From Lepisosteus oculatus (lineage: Eukaryota > Chordata > Actinopteri > Semionotiformes > Lepisosteidae), in the NCBI RefSeq assembly GCF_040954835.1, contig NC_090696.1, forward strand, positions 57,814,222 through 57,878,221: a stretch of DNA of 64,000 nt. The letters are read 5' to 3'. Below, in pieces: positions 35,172 to 44,833 of this stretch. Both the position numbers and the translations under genes were made by a program. The first letter of the stretch is position 1. Every line of letters begins with the position of its first letter. A model generated the notes under the pieces. It ran no database searches. It worked only from the letters and a program-made list of their open reading frames with translations, and was not told the DNA's origin.

Positions 35172-36683
35172 CAGTGCCTATAAAAAAGTATTCAGCCCCC
35201 CTTGGACTTTTTCCACATTTTATTGTGTTACAGCATGGAACCATTTAACTGAGAATTGTTTCCACTCATCAACACAAAGTACTCTATACTGTCAAATAAA
35301 AACAAATCCAGACATTTTACTAAATTAAAAATAAAAAACAGAAAATAATTGAACTCATAAGTATCCCTTCGTATTTAATACTTGGTAGGACCACCTTTGG
35401 CAGCAATTACACCTGTGAGTTTCTTTGGGTAAGTCTCCATCAGCATTGTACACCTTGACACTGGAATTTTTGCCCATTCTTCTTGGCAAAATTGCTCAAG
35501 CTCCATCAGGTTGGATGTGGACCTTTTGTGAACAGCAATTTTTTAAGTCCTTCAAGAAATCCTCAATTGGATTGAGGTCTGGGCTTAGACTGGGACACTC
35601 CAGGACATTGACCTTTCTGGTTTTAAGCCACTCCAGTGTGGCTTTTGCTGTATGTTTTGGGTCATTGTCCTGTTGGAAGATGAATTGTCTCCCAAGTCCA
35701 AGTGCTCTTTCAGATTGCAGCACGTTTTCCTCCAGGATTTTTCTGTACTTAGCTCCATCAATTTTTCTTCTATCTTTGGGTTTTCCAGTCCCTGCTGCAG
35801 AGAAGCATCCCCAAAGCATGATGCTCCCACCACTATGTTTCACTGTAGAGATGAGCAGTGTGATGTGCTGTGTTAGGTTGTTCAAAGTTCAATTTTAGTC
35901 TCATCGGATCATAGACTCTTCCTCCAAAATGAGTCTTTCACACACCTTTGGGCAAACTCCAGCCGAGATGTAATATGAGATTTTTCAACAAAGGCTTTCT
36001 TCTTGCCACCCTTCCGTACAAGCCAGATGTATGAAGTGGGCATGCTATTGTTGTCTCATGCACAATTCCTCCCATCTCTATCGTGGAGGACTGTAACTCC
36101 TTTAGAGTTGCCGTAGGCCTCTCGGTGGCCTTTCTTACTATGGCTCTTCTTGCCCGGACACTCAGTTTTGGAGGACATACAGTTCTGGGCAGATTCTCAC
36201 TTTTTTAATTATGGACTTCACTGTGCTTCGGAGTATATTCAATGCCTTGGAAATTTTCTAATATCCTTTCCCTTGGTATGTTTCAAGAACCTTGTCTGGG
36301 ATCTGCTTGGAATGTTCCTCGATCTTCATGGTGTAGTTTTTCCTTGGAAATACACTAAGTGGGGAAGCTCCCAGACACCTCAACTGCACACAGGTGGACT
36401 CCAATCAAGTAATTAGTGACTTGGAGAAGATAGATGGTTACTTTCCAGGTAATTTACAGTAAGTGTTTCGAAGCAAGGGGTGAATACCTATGCATTCAAT
36501 TATCTCTGTTTTTTATTTTTAATTAATTTAGTAAAATGTCTGGATTTTTTTTTCACTTTGACATTATAGAGTACTTTGTGCTGATGAGTGGCAAAAATTC
36601 TGTTAAATACATTATGGTTCCATGCTGTAACACAATAAAATGTGAAAAAGTGCAAGGGGAGTGAACACTTTTTATAGGCATTG
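35172..36683 (-). mobile_element. Tc1-like DNA transposon with both terminal inverted repeats
   Basis: About 1.5 kb, flanked by TA at 35170-35171 and 36684-36685. The left end starts CAGTGCCTATAAAAAAGTAT; the right end is its near-inverse (...TTTTTATAGGCATTG). The similarity extends inward past TTTTATTGTGTTACAGCATG. TA target duplication and CAGT termini define Tc1/mariner. The transposase gene inside is broken. Confidence 0.9.
35375..36329 (-). pseudogene. Tc1-like transposase pseudogene
   Basis: Minus strand, from an ATG at 36329-36327 to a stop at 35377-35375, about 318 codons long against about 340 for intact Tc1-like transposases. The N-terminal paired-like helix-turn-helix region (36329-36100) has several in-frame stops. 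The catalytic half is better preserved, with GGSIMLWGCFSA near 35830, the QQDNDPKHTA block near 35650 and SPDLNPIED near 35575. The first DDE Asp is not certain. An intact enzyme would cut at the CAGT ends and insert at TA; this one cannot be made. Confidence 0.85.
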
Positions 36684-36964
36684 TATAACATCAGTAGTAC
36701 ATACTGTAAAAGCTGAACCTTATGAAAAAAGGTTCAATTAATTAAATAAAGATTAGGTATGCACAGCTTTCAAATTGTTATAGTAAGAAATCATTTGGAG
36801 ATATGTCTATCTTAATTTGTTCAAATGTGGGTGTCTTCCCAGACTATTTCATTTTATGTATATAATAACAAACATGTATAATGATTAAGTCAATGACAAC
36901 AATATTTTTAATTTTTTTTCAATGGGACTAAAAAGTCACAGGACATCTCTTTATTATATAATTT

Positions 36965-37430
36965 ATGTCATGTAATTTGCCAAACCGCTTTATACCACAC
37001 AGTGTCGCAGGAAGCCAGAACCTACCCCACAAGCAACGAACGCAAGGCAGGGTACACCCTGGTAAGGGCGCTAGTCCAACACAGGGCCAGTGCATCATAC
37101 ATGGGGACAATTTGGAGGCCATGGTAAAGGCCAATGGGGGAAATGTGGCCCAGACACCGGGATAACTCCTTCCACTTATCGAGAAATGCCCGGGGATCTT
37201 TAGTGAGCACCGAGAGTCAGGACCTCGGTTTAACGTCTCATCTGAAAGACGGCACCCACTACAGTATAGTGTCCCCACCACTATACTGGGGCATTAGGAT
37301 CCATACAGACCGCAGGGTGTGCGCCTGGCAACCATACAGGTAGCTTCCCAGGAGGTCATCCATCCAAGTACTGACCAAACTCAACTCTGCTTCACTTCAG
37401 TGAGTAGCCACTTGAGAGCTGCAGGGTGAT
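36965..37430 (-). mobile_element. Chimeric SINE: 5S-derived head with family S1 tail
   Basis: On the minus strand, 37430 to about 37105 matches the head and body of the 5S SINE at 23743 (ACTTGGATGG...GACCTCCTGGGAAGC, then TTAAACCGAGGTCCTGACTC). From about 37100 to 36965 it continues as the 3' part of family S1, with CAGGGTGTACCCTGCCTTGC and TAAAGCGGTTTGGCAA. Both halves run in the same direction, so a template switch during copying is more likely than two separate insertions. Confidence 0.65.
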
Positions 37431-37439
37431 ACAGTTATA

Positions 37440-38640
37440 TTAAACGTATATAATTTATATTAAAATTATATTATTTTAATATATAATCATATTATATAAT
37501 TTTGCAGATCAAGCCAGAATGTTTGATCAGTAAGCCATAACCAAAACAAATGTTGTTAAAGCTTTGGGCTAGTTTCACAAAATACACAATTATCTTCTTT
37601 TTAAATTTTAAATCTATGTACAACAAGGGTCTTTACAGGGTAAAATCAATGAATAATTAACCTTATTGACCTTATTAACCTCCTTCCCCTATTGGTAATA
37701 GAATATCTTCTTGACATCATTCATACATTATCCCAGTTAAGGTACGTCCCAAATTGTTCCAAAACAGTTTAATCGACATGACATTGGCAACTTGCAGAAC
37801 GTATCTTAAATACTTATTTTGCAAATATAACTCAATATATCCTATTACAGTTTTTTAAGAGTCAATTCTTCTCTAGGGACAGCATTGGTTACAATATACT
37901 ATAGTATTGATCAGACTTAATGGAAGTATATTCATCCGTGAAGTCTGTGTAATTATACAATTCACCACTGCCCCCAATTATGATACCATTTTAACCGAGT
38001 TTTCAAAGAATTTCAAAGATTTTATTTCTAAATTTTATATCTTGCATATCTGTGCTTAAGGAGTACTTGTTTATGGAACCTGGGCAAATTTCAAGTTGAT
38101 TTTCCCTACATCAAAGTTACATTTATTTAACTTTGCTAGGTACATGAAAGATTAAATTAGCGAATGAATACCACATACGTCATACTGTGCATTTCTTATT
38201 TAAAGTAATTCTGTGTCCGTTTTATCTTAAGGATAATATTAGATGTTCTAAAATTTAAATAATTTAAGCCCCCATCTGCCTGTGTTAAAAAGATATTTTT
38301 TAAGGTAAAGGGATTTATTTATCCAAATAAAGTTGAAAGGGAACTTCAGTGCTATTTTTATATTTCAGGGTTAGAAAGAATTGTCATTGATGAGTGCATT
38401 TCAAACCACAATGAAAATCAAATGTATTACACAGGAATGTTTAAAACCTTCTATTTACATTAAAAAATAGACCAAAATTCTAGGTACTGTATGTGCAATG
38501 CCATATTCAGCGATTCAGAAAGCAGCCCTATTACATTGTAATCAAGCAGGCTTCATTGTGAATTCATCTTTTTTAATCCAGTAGAATTGTAATTAATATT
38601 TGGATGCATTTGCGGTGAGATGTCTGCAGCATAACCTATA
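37440..38640. other. Intergenic, no feature recognised
   Basis: AT-rich, with an alternating TA/AT-rich stretch at about 37437-37505. I see no exon. TACTGTA at 38485. Confidence 0.4.
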
Positions 38641-38644
38641 CTCA

Positions 38645-38828
38645 TTGTACATCTGGCTTCATCACTCTGTTCTCCTCCTCACCGATCGCTGATGTGTGGT
38701 GAATGTACTGGCGCACTGCCGTCGCATCATCCAGGAGGATGCTGCACATTGGTGGTGGTGGGGAGTTCCCATTACCTGTAAAGCTCTTTGAGTGGAGTGT
38801 CGAGAAAAGTGCTATATAAGTGTAAGCA
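38645..38828 (+). mobile_element. 5S-derived SINE, 3' half only
   Basis: Matches the second half of the SINE at 23743-24300. It contains CTGATGTGTGGTGA, CATCCAGGAGGATGCTGCAC and the tail CTTTGAGTGGAGTGTC...GCTATATAAGTGTAAGCAAT. The 5S-like head is absent, as usual for 5'-truncated copies. Confidence 0.8.
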
Positions 38829-38879
<51 letters not shown>

Positions 38880-38880
38880 T
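38829..38880. repeat. (ATT)n microsatellite
   Basis: An uninterrupted trinucleotide run at the 3' end of the SINE fragment. Confidence 0.95.
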
Positions 38881-39485
38881 ATTAATTACATCACATTACG
38901 TTAGTCATTACAGTGACTAGCGAGCAGGAAGCTCTGGTTCACATTGCAATTCATGGGAACCCTTGCTGTCGCCTGTGGATGGGTTTGCCACAACGTGGCA
39001 ACTATACAGTACTTTCACAAAGTACTGGAATTTGTAAAATGTTACAATACTGTCAATTCATTTAGTTACTGAGATTTAATAACTTGTCTGAGAAATAGGG
39101 ACTACGACTCCCCTGTAAAATGTAAAATGTTTACAATCAATTTTCCTATAAATTTATAAACGGTCAATACTGATGTTTTAATATAGACCTAGTTAACCTC
39201 TCCTATTAAATTTGAAATAAACCAGGACCCAGTTCTGGTTCTTTACCACTTAGACTTATTATTATACCGTGTGAATTTATTTAAAACCGGATGTTTTGAT
39301 CCCCATGAGTCAATAATTCCTAAGCCTAGACATCACCTATACAACTCCAGAGGGGGATGATCTGGTAGGCATACAGAATCTGTCTATCATCAAAAACTGT
39401 ATAAAAATCTACAGTTAGGATTATTTCAATATCCAGAAATGTACACTTGATCTTATTTATCTCTTCCTCAACATCAAGAAACAAA

Positions 39486-39489
39486 GTAC
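39486..39489. repeat. Left target-site duplication GTAC
   Basis: GTAC here is repeated at 45054-45057, just beyond the far end of the LTR unit. The unit between them starts TG and ends CA. Four bases alone could match by chance, but the position is exact at both ends. Confidence 0.55.
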
Positions 39490-39725
39490 TGTAACGCAAC
39501 GGGGGCTCAAGCGGGCGCCCTTGCCGCAGTAGGTCGGCCCCTGCACCGTCCGGGGCTCGAACCCGGGACTTCCGCGTCTCTCTGCAGCGACCTAGCCCCG
39601 TGAGCTAAAGAGAGATCTCTCCACAGCCCAGTAGCTGTGGTCCTGCTATCACAGGGAAGGGCGGTGACGTCACCCGCTCTGGTACGCCGGCTCTTACACA
39701 GCGCCTGTCGGCCGTAAGCGTTACA
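39490..39725 (-). repeat. Complete 236-bp LTR of the miniature element
   Basis: The ends TGTAACGC/GCGTTACA are mutual inverted repeats. Inside are a perfect cAMP-response-type TGACGTCA (39665-39672), a 7-bp hairpin CCACAGC/GCTGTGG (39621-39640) and a tRNA-like A box/B box pair on the minus strand (39607-39597 and 39563-39553). Confidence 0.75.
39553..39607 (-). promoter_or_regulatory. tRNA-like Pol III promoter within the LTR
   Basis: On the minus strand, TAGCTCACGGG fits the A-box consensus with one mismatch. GGTTCGAGCCC is a perfect B box 33 nt further on, within the normal tRNA spacing. The B box sits in a complete T-arm (CCGGG-7-nt loop-CCCGG). The D-arm and acceptor stem are not convincing, so it is a promoter-like relic, not a tRNA gene. 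Confidence 0.65.
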
Positions 39726-39773
39726 CTCTCCCCCGCTTAAATCGCCGTCCCCGGCGAAGGGCTATCCCGCCCC

Positions 39774-40061
39774 GCTTCTGACACCAATGTAACGCAACGG
39801 GGGCTCAGGCGGGCGCCCTTGCCGCATCTGGTCGGCCCCTGCACCCTCCGGGGCTCGAACCCGGGACTTCCGCGTCTCTCTGCAGCGACCTAGCCCCGTG
39901 AGCCAAAGAGAGATCTAGAGATCTCTCTTTAGCTCACGGGGCTAGGTCGCTGCAGAGAGACGCGGAAGTCCCGGGTTCGAGCCCCGGAGGGTGCAGGGGC
40001 CGACCTAATGCGGCAAGGGCGCCCGCCTGAGCCCCCTTTGCGTTACATTGGTGTCAGAAGC
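39774..40061. repeat. Near-perfect palindrome, 143-bp arms
   Basis: The arms 39774-39916 and 39919-40061 are inverted copies separated by 2 bp. By eye they differ at about 4 positions, with no gaps. The centre is AGATCTAGAGATCT. The arms span the LTR 3' part plus the primer-binding site on each side. Confidence 0.9.
39919..40047 (+). repeat. Partial LTR (3' 129 bp) upstream of gag
   Basis: Serves as the 5' LTR of the gypsy element but matches the miniature element's LTR, not the 3' LTR at 44701. It carries the same tRNA-like boxes (A 39930-39940, B 39974-39984). It ends GCGTTACA, directly followed by the primer-binding site TTGGTGTCAGAAGC (40048-40061). Confidence 0.75.
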
Positions 40062-40068
40062 AGGCAGA

Positions 40069-41046
40069 ATGAACAACTCGTGGCAGACACTACCCGATTC
40101 CATAAAGCGCCGGCTGACGCTGGAAGACGCAGAACCCATCGGCGGCGCACATAGGGAGCCTGAGCAACTCCTGGGTGCGACAGGTGGCCACAGCCCTTAC
40201 CAGGGCTACCCAGTAGTGGTCCCGCCAGTGGAATTGGGGTGGCCGCCCCGGAGAGAGGATGCCCTCCCTGCCGGAGCCGATCAGCGATTCCCACACCCAT
40301 CGGCGCGGGTGCGACCAGGTCGCTACGATGGTGAGGCGCCTTGGGAGACCTATAAGGCGCAGTTCCAGCTCGCGGCTCGGACGAATGGCTGGAGCCGGGC
40401 AGGGATGGCCGGCCACCTGGCGGCGGCGCTGGAAGGAGCGGCCTGCCAGGTGCTCCTGGACGTCCCGGAGGAGGACAGAGGCGACTACACGGCGCTGGCA
40501 GCAGCCCTCCAGCTGCGCTTCGGTGTAGAGGAGGCGCCGGACTTGATGCGGGAGAGGCTGGCCCTGCGGCGGCGCCGACCAGGAGAGCGACTGGGCCCGG
40601 TCGCCGCGGATGTCATGTTCCTCGCCCGCCGAGGATACCCAACTTTCCCCCGGGAGGCGCAGCGGGAGATGGCTCTCCAGGCCTTTCTCAAGGCCCTCTC
40701 GCCCGAGGAGCTGCGGCGCCACGTGCAGCTGGCCGCGCCAACATCGCTGGAGCAGGCCTTGGCCCTTGCTACACGGGCTGAGGTAGTGTTCGGGGTGACT
40801 GGCAGAGCCAGCAGACGCAGTGCGCCCTGCCGGCTGACCGAGGCGGCGACGGAGGAATCCAGCGAGGGGGAAGAGGAGCCAGCCCGTGCAGCGACCGCCG
40901 CGGAACAGCCCCGCACGCTGATTTGCGACCGCTGCGGGAAAAGAGGACACCGAGCCCGGGTCTGCCGGGCACCCGAACCTCGCTCTCCCCGATCGGCGTC
41001 GGGAAACGGGAACGGGGCGGCTCAGCGCGGGGAAGGCCGCCCTTGA
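40069..41046 (+). CDS. gag: Gypsy-type retrotransposon gag polyprotein
   Basis: An intact 325-codon frame from ATG 40069. It also reads open upstream through the primer-binding site, but without an ATG. The middle (about residues 95-240) is a helical capsid-like retrotransposon-gag domain with a YDGEAPWETYKAQFQ start. The C-terminus has a single CCHC zinc knuckle, C-x2-C-x4-H-x4-C, at 40924-40965 (CDRCGKRGHRARVC). Gag packages the RNA into virus-like particles in the cytoplasm. The high GC content sets it apart from the host genes here. The 3' end overlaps pol by more than 100 nt in the -1 frame. Confidence 0.9.
   Translation: MNNSWQTLPDSIKRRLTLEDAEPIGGAHREPEQLLGATGGHSPYQGYPVVVPPVELGWPPRREDALPAGADQRFPHPSARVRPGRYDGEAPWETYKAQFQLAARTNGWSRAGMAGHLAAALEGAACQVLLDVPEEDRGDYTALAAALQLRFGVEEAPDLMRERLALRRRRPGERLGPVAADVMFLARRGYPTFPREAQREMALQAFLKALSPEELRRHVQLAAPTSLEQALALATRAEVVFGVTGRASRRSAPCRLTEAATEESSEGEEEPARAATAAEQPRTLICDRCGKRGHRARVCRAPEPRSPRSASGNGNGAAQRGEGRP
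41001..41042 (+). promoter_or_regulatory. Programmed -1 ribosomal frameshift signal between gag and pol
   Basis: The heptamer GGGAAAC (41001-41007) is in the X-XXY-YYZ register of gag. Seven nt later a GC stem forms between GGGCGGC (41015-41021) and GCCGCCC (41036-41042), with a 14-nt loop. Slip site, spacing and stem agree with known -1 signals. A slip puts ribosomes in the pol frame. Confidence 0.75.
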
Positions 41047-43958
41047 ACACCTCAACCCCCGCTCCGGAGAGCGCTGTAAAAACCGGCGCCCCTCACGCCA
41101 CCGTGGGGCGAGTCGGCTGTAGCCGGGGCCTGTACCTCCACTGCCGGATTGAGGACCAACCCTGCCTGGCCCTACTCGACACCGGTTCATCAGTGACCCT
41201 ACTTCGGCCGGGCGTCCTCCCCGACACCGAGGGCACCAACCCCCCAGGATGGGAGGCCTCCAGCCTGCGGCTGAGGACCGTGACGGGACAGCTCGCTGCA
41301 GTCCGGGGGAAACGGGTGCTTGCCTTCCGTCTGGGTGCAGCGACGGTGCGCCACCCCTGCTACCTTGCACCCATCCAGGAGGACTGCATTCTGGGGCTGG
41401 ACCTACTGCAGCGAGTGGGGGCCAGGTTGGACTTGGACCGGCAGGAGTTGGTGTGGCAGGGGGAGCGACTGCACCTGGTGGAGGGCAGGTCCGGCGAAGG
41501 CCGAGGGACGCGGGCTTGCCGGAGCCGGGGGAACAAGAGGCAGCGGCGGCGGCGGCGGCGTCAGTCGCCGGGGCAGACCAGGCCTGCGAGCCGGGGAGCG
41601 AGCGTGCCGGATCCTGCCCCTGAGTCGGCCGGGGGGCCAGACAAGGCGGCGGCGGGGGCCGAGCGTTGCGTGGAAGCGAAGCGTGCCGTTGAGGACCTCT
41701 TCCAGCGGAGCTGCGAGGGCCTCGATCAGGACCAGCGGCAGCGGCTCCAGCAGCTACTCGCCCAGAACGAAGACCTCTTTGCGGCGAGGGATGAGGACTG
41801 CACCCGCACTGCCCTGGTCCAACACGAGATCAACACCGGCGACGCTCGGCCCATCCGCATCCCACCAGGACGCATGGTCCACGCCAAGCGGACCGCCGCC
41901 GAGGAAAAGATCCGGGAGATGGCCGCAGCGGGGGTGATTGAGCCCTCCGCGAGCCCGTGGTCGGCGCCAGCCGTACTGGTTAAAAAAAAAGACGGCTCGT
42001 GGAGGTTCTGCGTCAACTACCGCAAGCTGAATGAGGTCACCCGGAAAGATTCCTACCCCCTGCCGAGGATAGATGACGCCCTGGACTACATCACCGGGTC
42101 GACCTGGTTCAGCTCCCTGGACCTCCGCTGCGGCTACTGGCAGGTACCGCTTGCTCCCGATGCTCGCCCGAAGACGGCCTTTTCCATCGGCCAGGGCCTC
42201 TGGCAGTTTACTGTCATGCCTTTTGGCCTGTGCAATGCCCCGGCGACGTTCGAGAGGCTGATGGAGAGGGTGCTGGCATCGGTCCCGCGGAACCAGTGCG
42301 TGTTATATCTGGACGATCTGCTGGTTCATGCACGGAGTTTTGACCAGGCCTTGACGAACCTCCAGGCGGTGCTGGCCTGCATCCGCCGTGCTGGCCTGAG
42401 ACTCAACCCCCGCAAGTGCGAGCTCCTGCGGCGGGAGGTGACCTTCCTGGGACATGTTGTTGGACCGCGAGGGGTGGCTACGGACCCAGGTAAGGTCGCC
42501 GCAGTGAGGGGCTGGCCGACTCCACGCACCGTCGCGGAGCTCCGCAGCTTTCTGGGGTTGGCCTCGTACTATCAGAGGTTCGTCCGGGACTTTGCCAGCA
42601 TCGCCGCCCCGCTGCACCGCCTCACCGACAAGGGCCGCCGTTTTGACTGGGACTCGGGCTGTGAGACTGCCTTTGGCCGGTTGCGCGAAGCTCTGGTGGG
42701 GGCCCCCGTGCTGGCCTACCCCGACCCGCGGTTGCCGTATATTCTCGACACCGACGCGAGTGACTCGGAGGTGGGGGCGGTGTTGGCGCAGGAGGGGCCG
42801 GATGGGGAGCGCGTAGTGGCTTACTATAGCCGGGCTCTGACTAGGCCTGAGCGGAACTACTGCGTGACCCGTCGCGAGCTGCTGGCGGTGATGGCGGCGG
42901 TCCACCATTTCAGGCCGTACCTGTTCGGGACCCGGTTCCGGTTGAGGACCGACCATGCGTCCCTCACCTGGCTGCTCCACTTTAAGGAGCCAGAGGGACA
43001 GATGGCGCGATGGATAGAGATCCTGCAGGAGTACGACTTCACTGTCGTGCACCGTGCGGGGTCTCGCCATCTCAATGCCGACGCTCTCTCGCGGCGCCCC
43101 TGCGAGGCCGCGGACTGCCATCACTGCGCCCGGCGGGAGCAGCGTGAGGAGGCTGTCCGCACCGTGGCAGGGGTGAGCGCCGCGGCCACGGCCCGGGAGG
43201 GGCCGCTGGGGGTGGGCCTGCCAGACCTGGCGCAGCGTCAGGCAGCTGATCCTGACGTGGGCCCGGTGCTCCGCTGGAGGGCAGCAGGAGTGCGGCCTAC
43301 ACGAGAGGAGCTCGCCCCGCACCCGAAGTCCGTCAAGGCCCTCTGCGCCCTGTGGGAGGCCTTGGAGGTAAAGGACGGGGTGCTGCGCCGGGGGTGGCGG
43401 GTACCCTCCAGTGGCGAGGTACGGTGGCAGCTGGTGGTGCCTCGGTCGCTCCGCGGGGCGGTGCTCCGAGCGGTGCACGGCCAACCGGGTGTGGGGCACT
43501 TCGGCGGTAAAAAAACCCTGCAGCGTCTCCGAGGCCATTTTTATTGGGGTCTTTGCCACCGGGACGTGGAGCGGTACTGCCGAACGTGTGCGGTGTGCGT
43601 GGCGCAGAAGGGTCCCCCCGAGCGCTCTCGGGCCCCCCTCCAACAACACCAGGTGGGGGCTCCTATGGAGCGGGTGGGAGTGGACGTTTTGGGCCCGTTT
43701 CCGGGAACCGCTACGTCTTGGTGGCTATGGATTACTTTACGAAGTGGCCGGAGGCCTACGCCCTGCCGGACCAGAGTGCCCCCACGGTGGCCGATGCACT
43801 GCTGGAGGGGATGTTTGCCAGGCTGGGGGTGCCGGAGGAGTTACACAGTGACCAGGGGCGTAACTTCGAGTCCCAGGTCTTCGCCAGAGTGTGCCAGCGC
43901 CTGGGGATTACTAAGACGCGGACCACCCCGCTGCATCCCCAGAGCGACGGGTTGGTAG
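41047..43958 (+). CDS. pol: Gypsy-type pol: protease, reverse transcriptase, RNase H, integrase zinc domain
   Basis: Continuous in the -1 frame relative to gag (open from before 40923), so it is probably made as a Gag-Pol fusion. In order it has aspartic protease LLDTGSSVTLL (about 41174-41206), then RT with VNYRKLNEVTRKDSYPLP and the catalytic YLDD (42306-42317). RNase H follows (ILDTDASDSEVGAVLAQ, about 42741). Next is the integrase HHCC zinc domain (H...H...CRTCAVC, about 43477-43600). Just after a GPFP motif near 43700 the frame shifts and the integrase core continues in another frame. The rest of this frame to 43958 is not integrase-like. It is therefore a broken gene with an otherwise intact enzyme set. 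Confidence 0.88.
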
Positions 43959-44833
43959 AGCGGTTTAATCGGACGCTCGCCACCCAGCTGGCCACCCTGG
44001 TGTCCCGGCACCAACGGGACTGGGACCGCCACCTCCCCCTTGCGCTCTGGGCGTATCGGACCGCGGTCCAGGAATCCACCGGGTGCACCCCGGCCTCGCT
44101 CATGCTGGGCCGGGAAATGCGAACACCGGTGGACCTGGTCTTCGGCCCGCCGCCCGGAGACGGGTCGGCACCGCCGGCTGGACCGGACTACGAGTGGGAC
44201 CTGCGGCAGCGGATGCAGCGGGTGCACAGCTTTGCACGGACCCACCTGACACAGGCGGGGGTCCGGCAGAAGCGGTACTACGACCTGCGCTGCAGGGGGC
44301 CTGCCTTCCAGCCCGGGGACTCGGTTTGGGTGTACAACCCGCGGCGCCGCAAAGGCCTCAGTCCTAAGCTGGCGCCGTCGTGGGAGGGGCCCGCTGAGGT
44401 ACTCGGGGTGGTGGGCAAGGTCTGCTACCGTGTCCGGTTGCGAACACGGGGGAGAGTGGTGGTCCTGCACCGAGACCGCCTGGCCTCCTACCGGGCCCGG
44501 GAGGAGGAGCCGTGTGGGGAGGCTCCAGAGGAGCAGCCGGGGCCGGAGCCGGCCGATAGTGGGGCGTCCGTGGATCGCCAGCCGTCACCGCGGCGCAGCG
44601 GCCGCTCACGCAGGGTTCCGCAGCAGTTGGCCGAATACGAGTACAGCCTGAGGGGGGTGTTCGACGTCGGCGAGACGCCAGACGCTTCAGGTGGGGGCAG
44701 TGTAACGCCCTCGCCTGGTGGTGAGGAGGAAGCGCCCCTAGGCGCTCGTAGTACCGCTGGGCATGCTGGGAGTGGTAGCCGGGAAGAGTCTGAGGGTCAG
44801 CACGATGACCAGCGGCTGACCCTGCCTGTGTAA
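43700..44833 (+). pseudogene. Integrase core and C-terminal part of pol, shifted frame
   Basis: Frame-shifted continuation of pol, open to the stop at 44831-44833. It contains the DDE core: an AMDYFTKWPEAY block with the first Asp (about 43730), HSDQGRNFES with the second, and SDGLVERFNR with the Glu (about 43946). A GPY/F-like C-terminal region with PSWEGPAEVLGVVGKVCYRV follows. No chromodomain is seen. The last 133 nt lie inside the 3' LTR. A small deletion near 43700 explains the shift and inactivates the copy unless it is an assembly error. Confidence 0.85.
44689..44700 (+). other. Polypurine tract
   Basis: AGGTGGGGGCAG immediately before the 3' LTR start, where plus-strand DNA synthesis would be primed. 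It lies inside the pol reading frame. Confidence 0.7.

Larger units (their letters stand above)
39490..39916 (-). mobile_element. TRIM-like miniature LTR element, minus strand
   Basis: Read on the minus strand, this is a partial upstream LTR (39916-39788), a 62-nt internal region (39787-39726) and a full downstream LTR (39725-39490). The LTR begins TGTAACGC and ends GCGTTACA. The internal region opens TTGGTGTCAGAAGC, a primer-binding site resembling the 3' end of a tRNA-Leu, and closes with a purine tract AAGCGGGGGAGAG. No protein can be encoded. It is a terminal-repeat retrotransposon in miniature, presumably moved by proteins of a relative such as the adjoining gypsy element, with which it shares the primer-binding site and the first 8 LTR bases. 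Confidence 0.75.

Noticed and set aside
35425..35898. 157-codon plus-strand frame
   Set aside because: Antisense shadow of the Tc1 transposase catalytic domain on the minus strand.
39919..40000. Functional tRNA gene
   Set aside because: The B box and T-arm are good, but the D-arm is not convincing and the acceptor stem pairs poorly. It lies within a repeated LTR.
40090..41370. 426-codon open frame on the minus strand across gag
   Set aside because: GC-rich coding DNA gives long antisense frames. The plus strand carries the recognisable gag domain and zinc knuckle, and the antisense product resembles no family.
42303..43649. 448-codon open frame on the minus strand across reverse transcriptase
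   Set aside because: It is a shadow of pol. RT and RNase H motifs are unmistakable on the plus strand.
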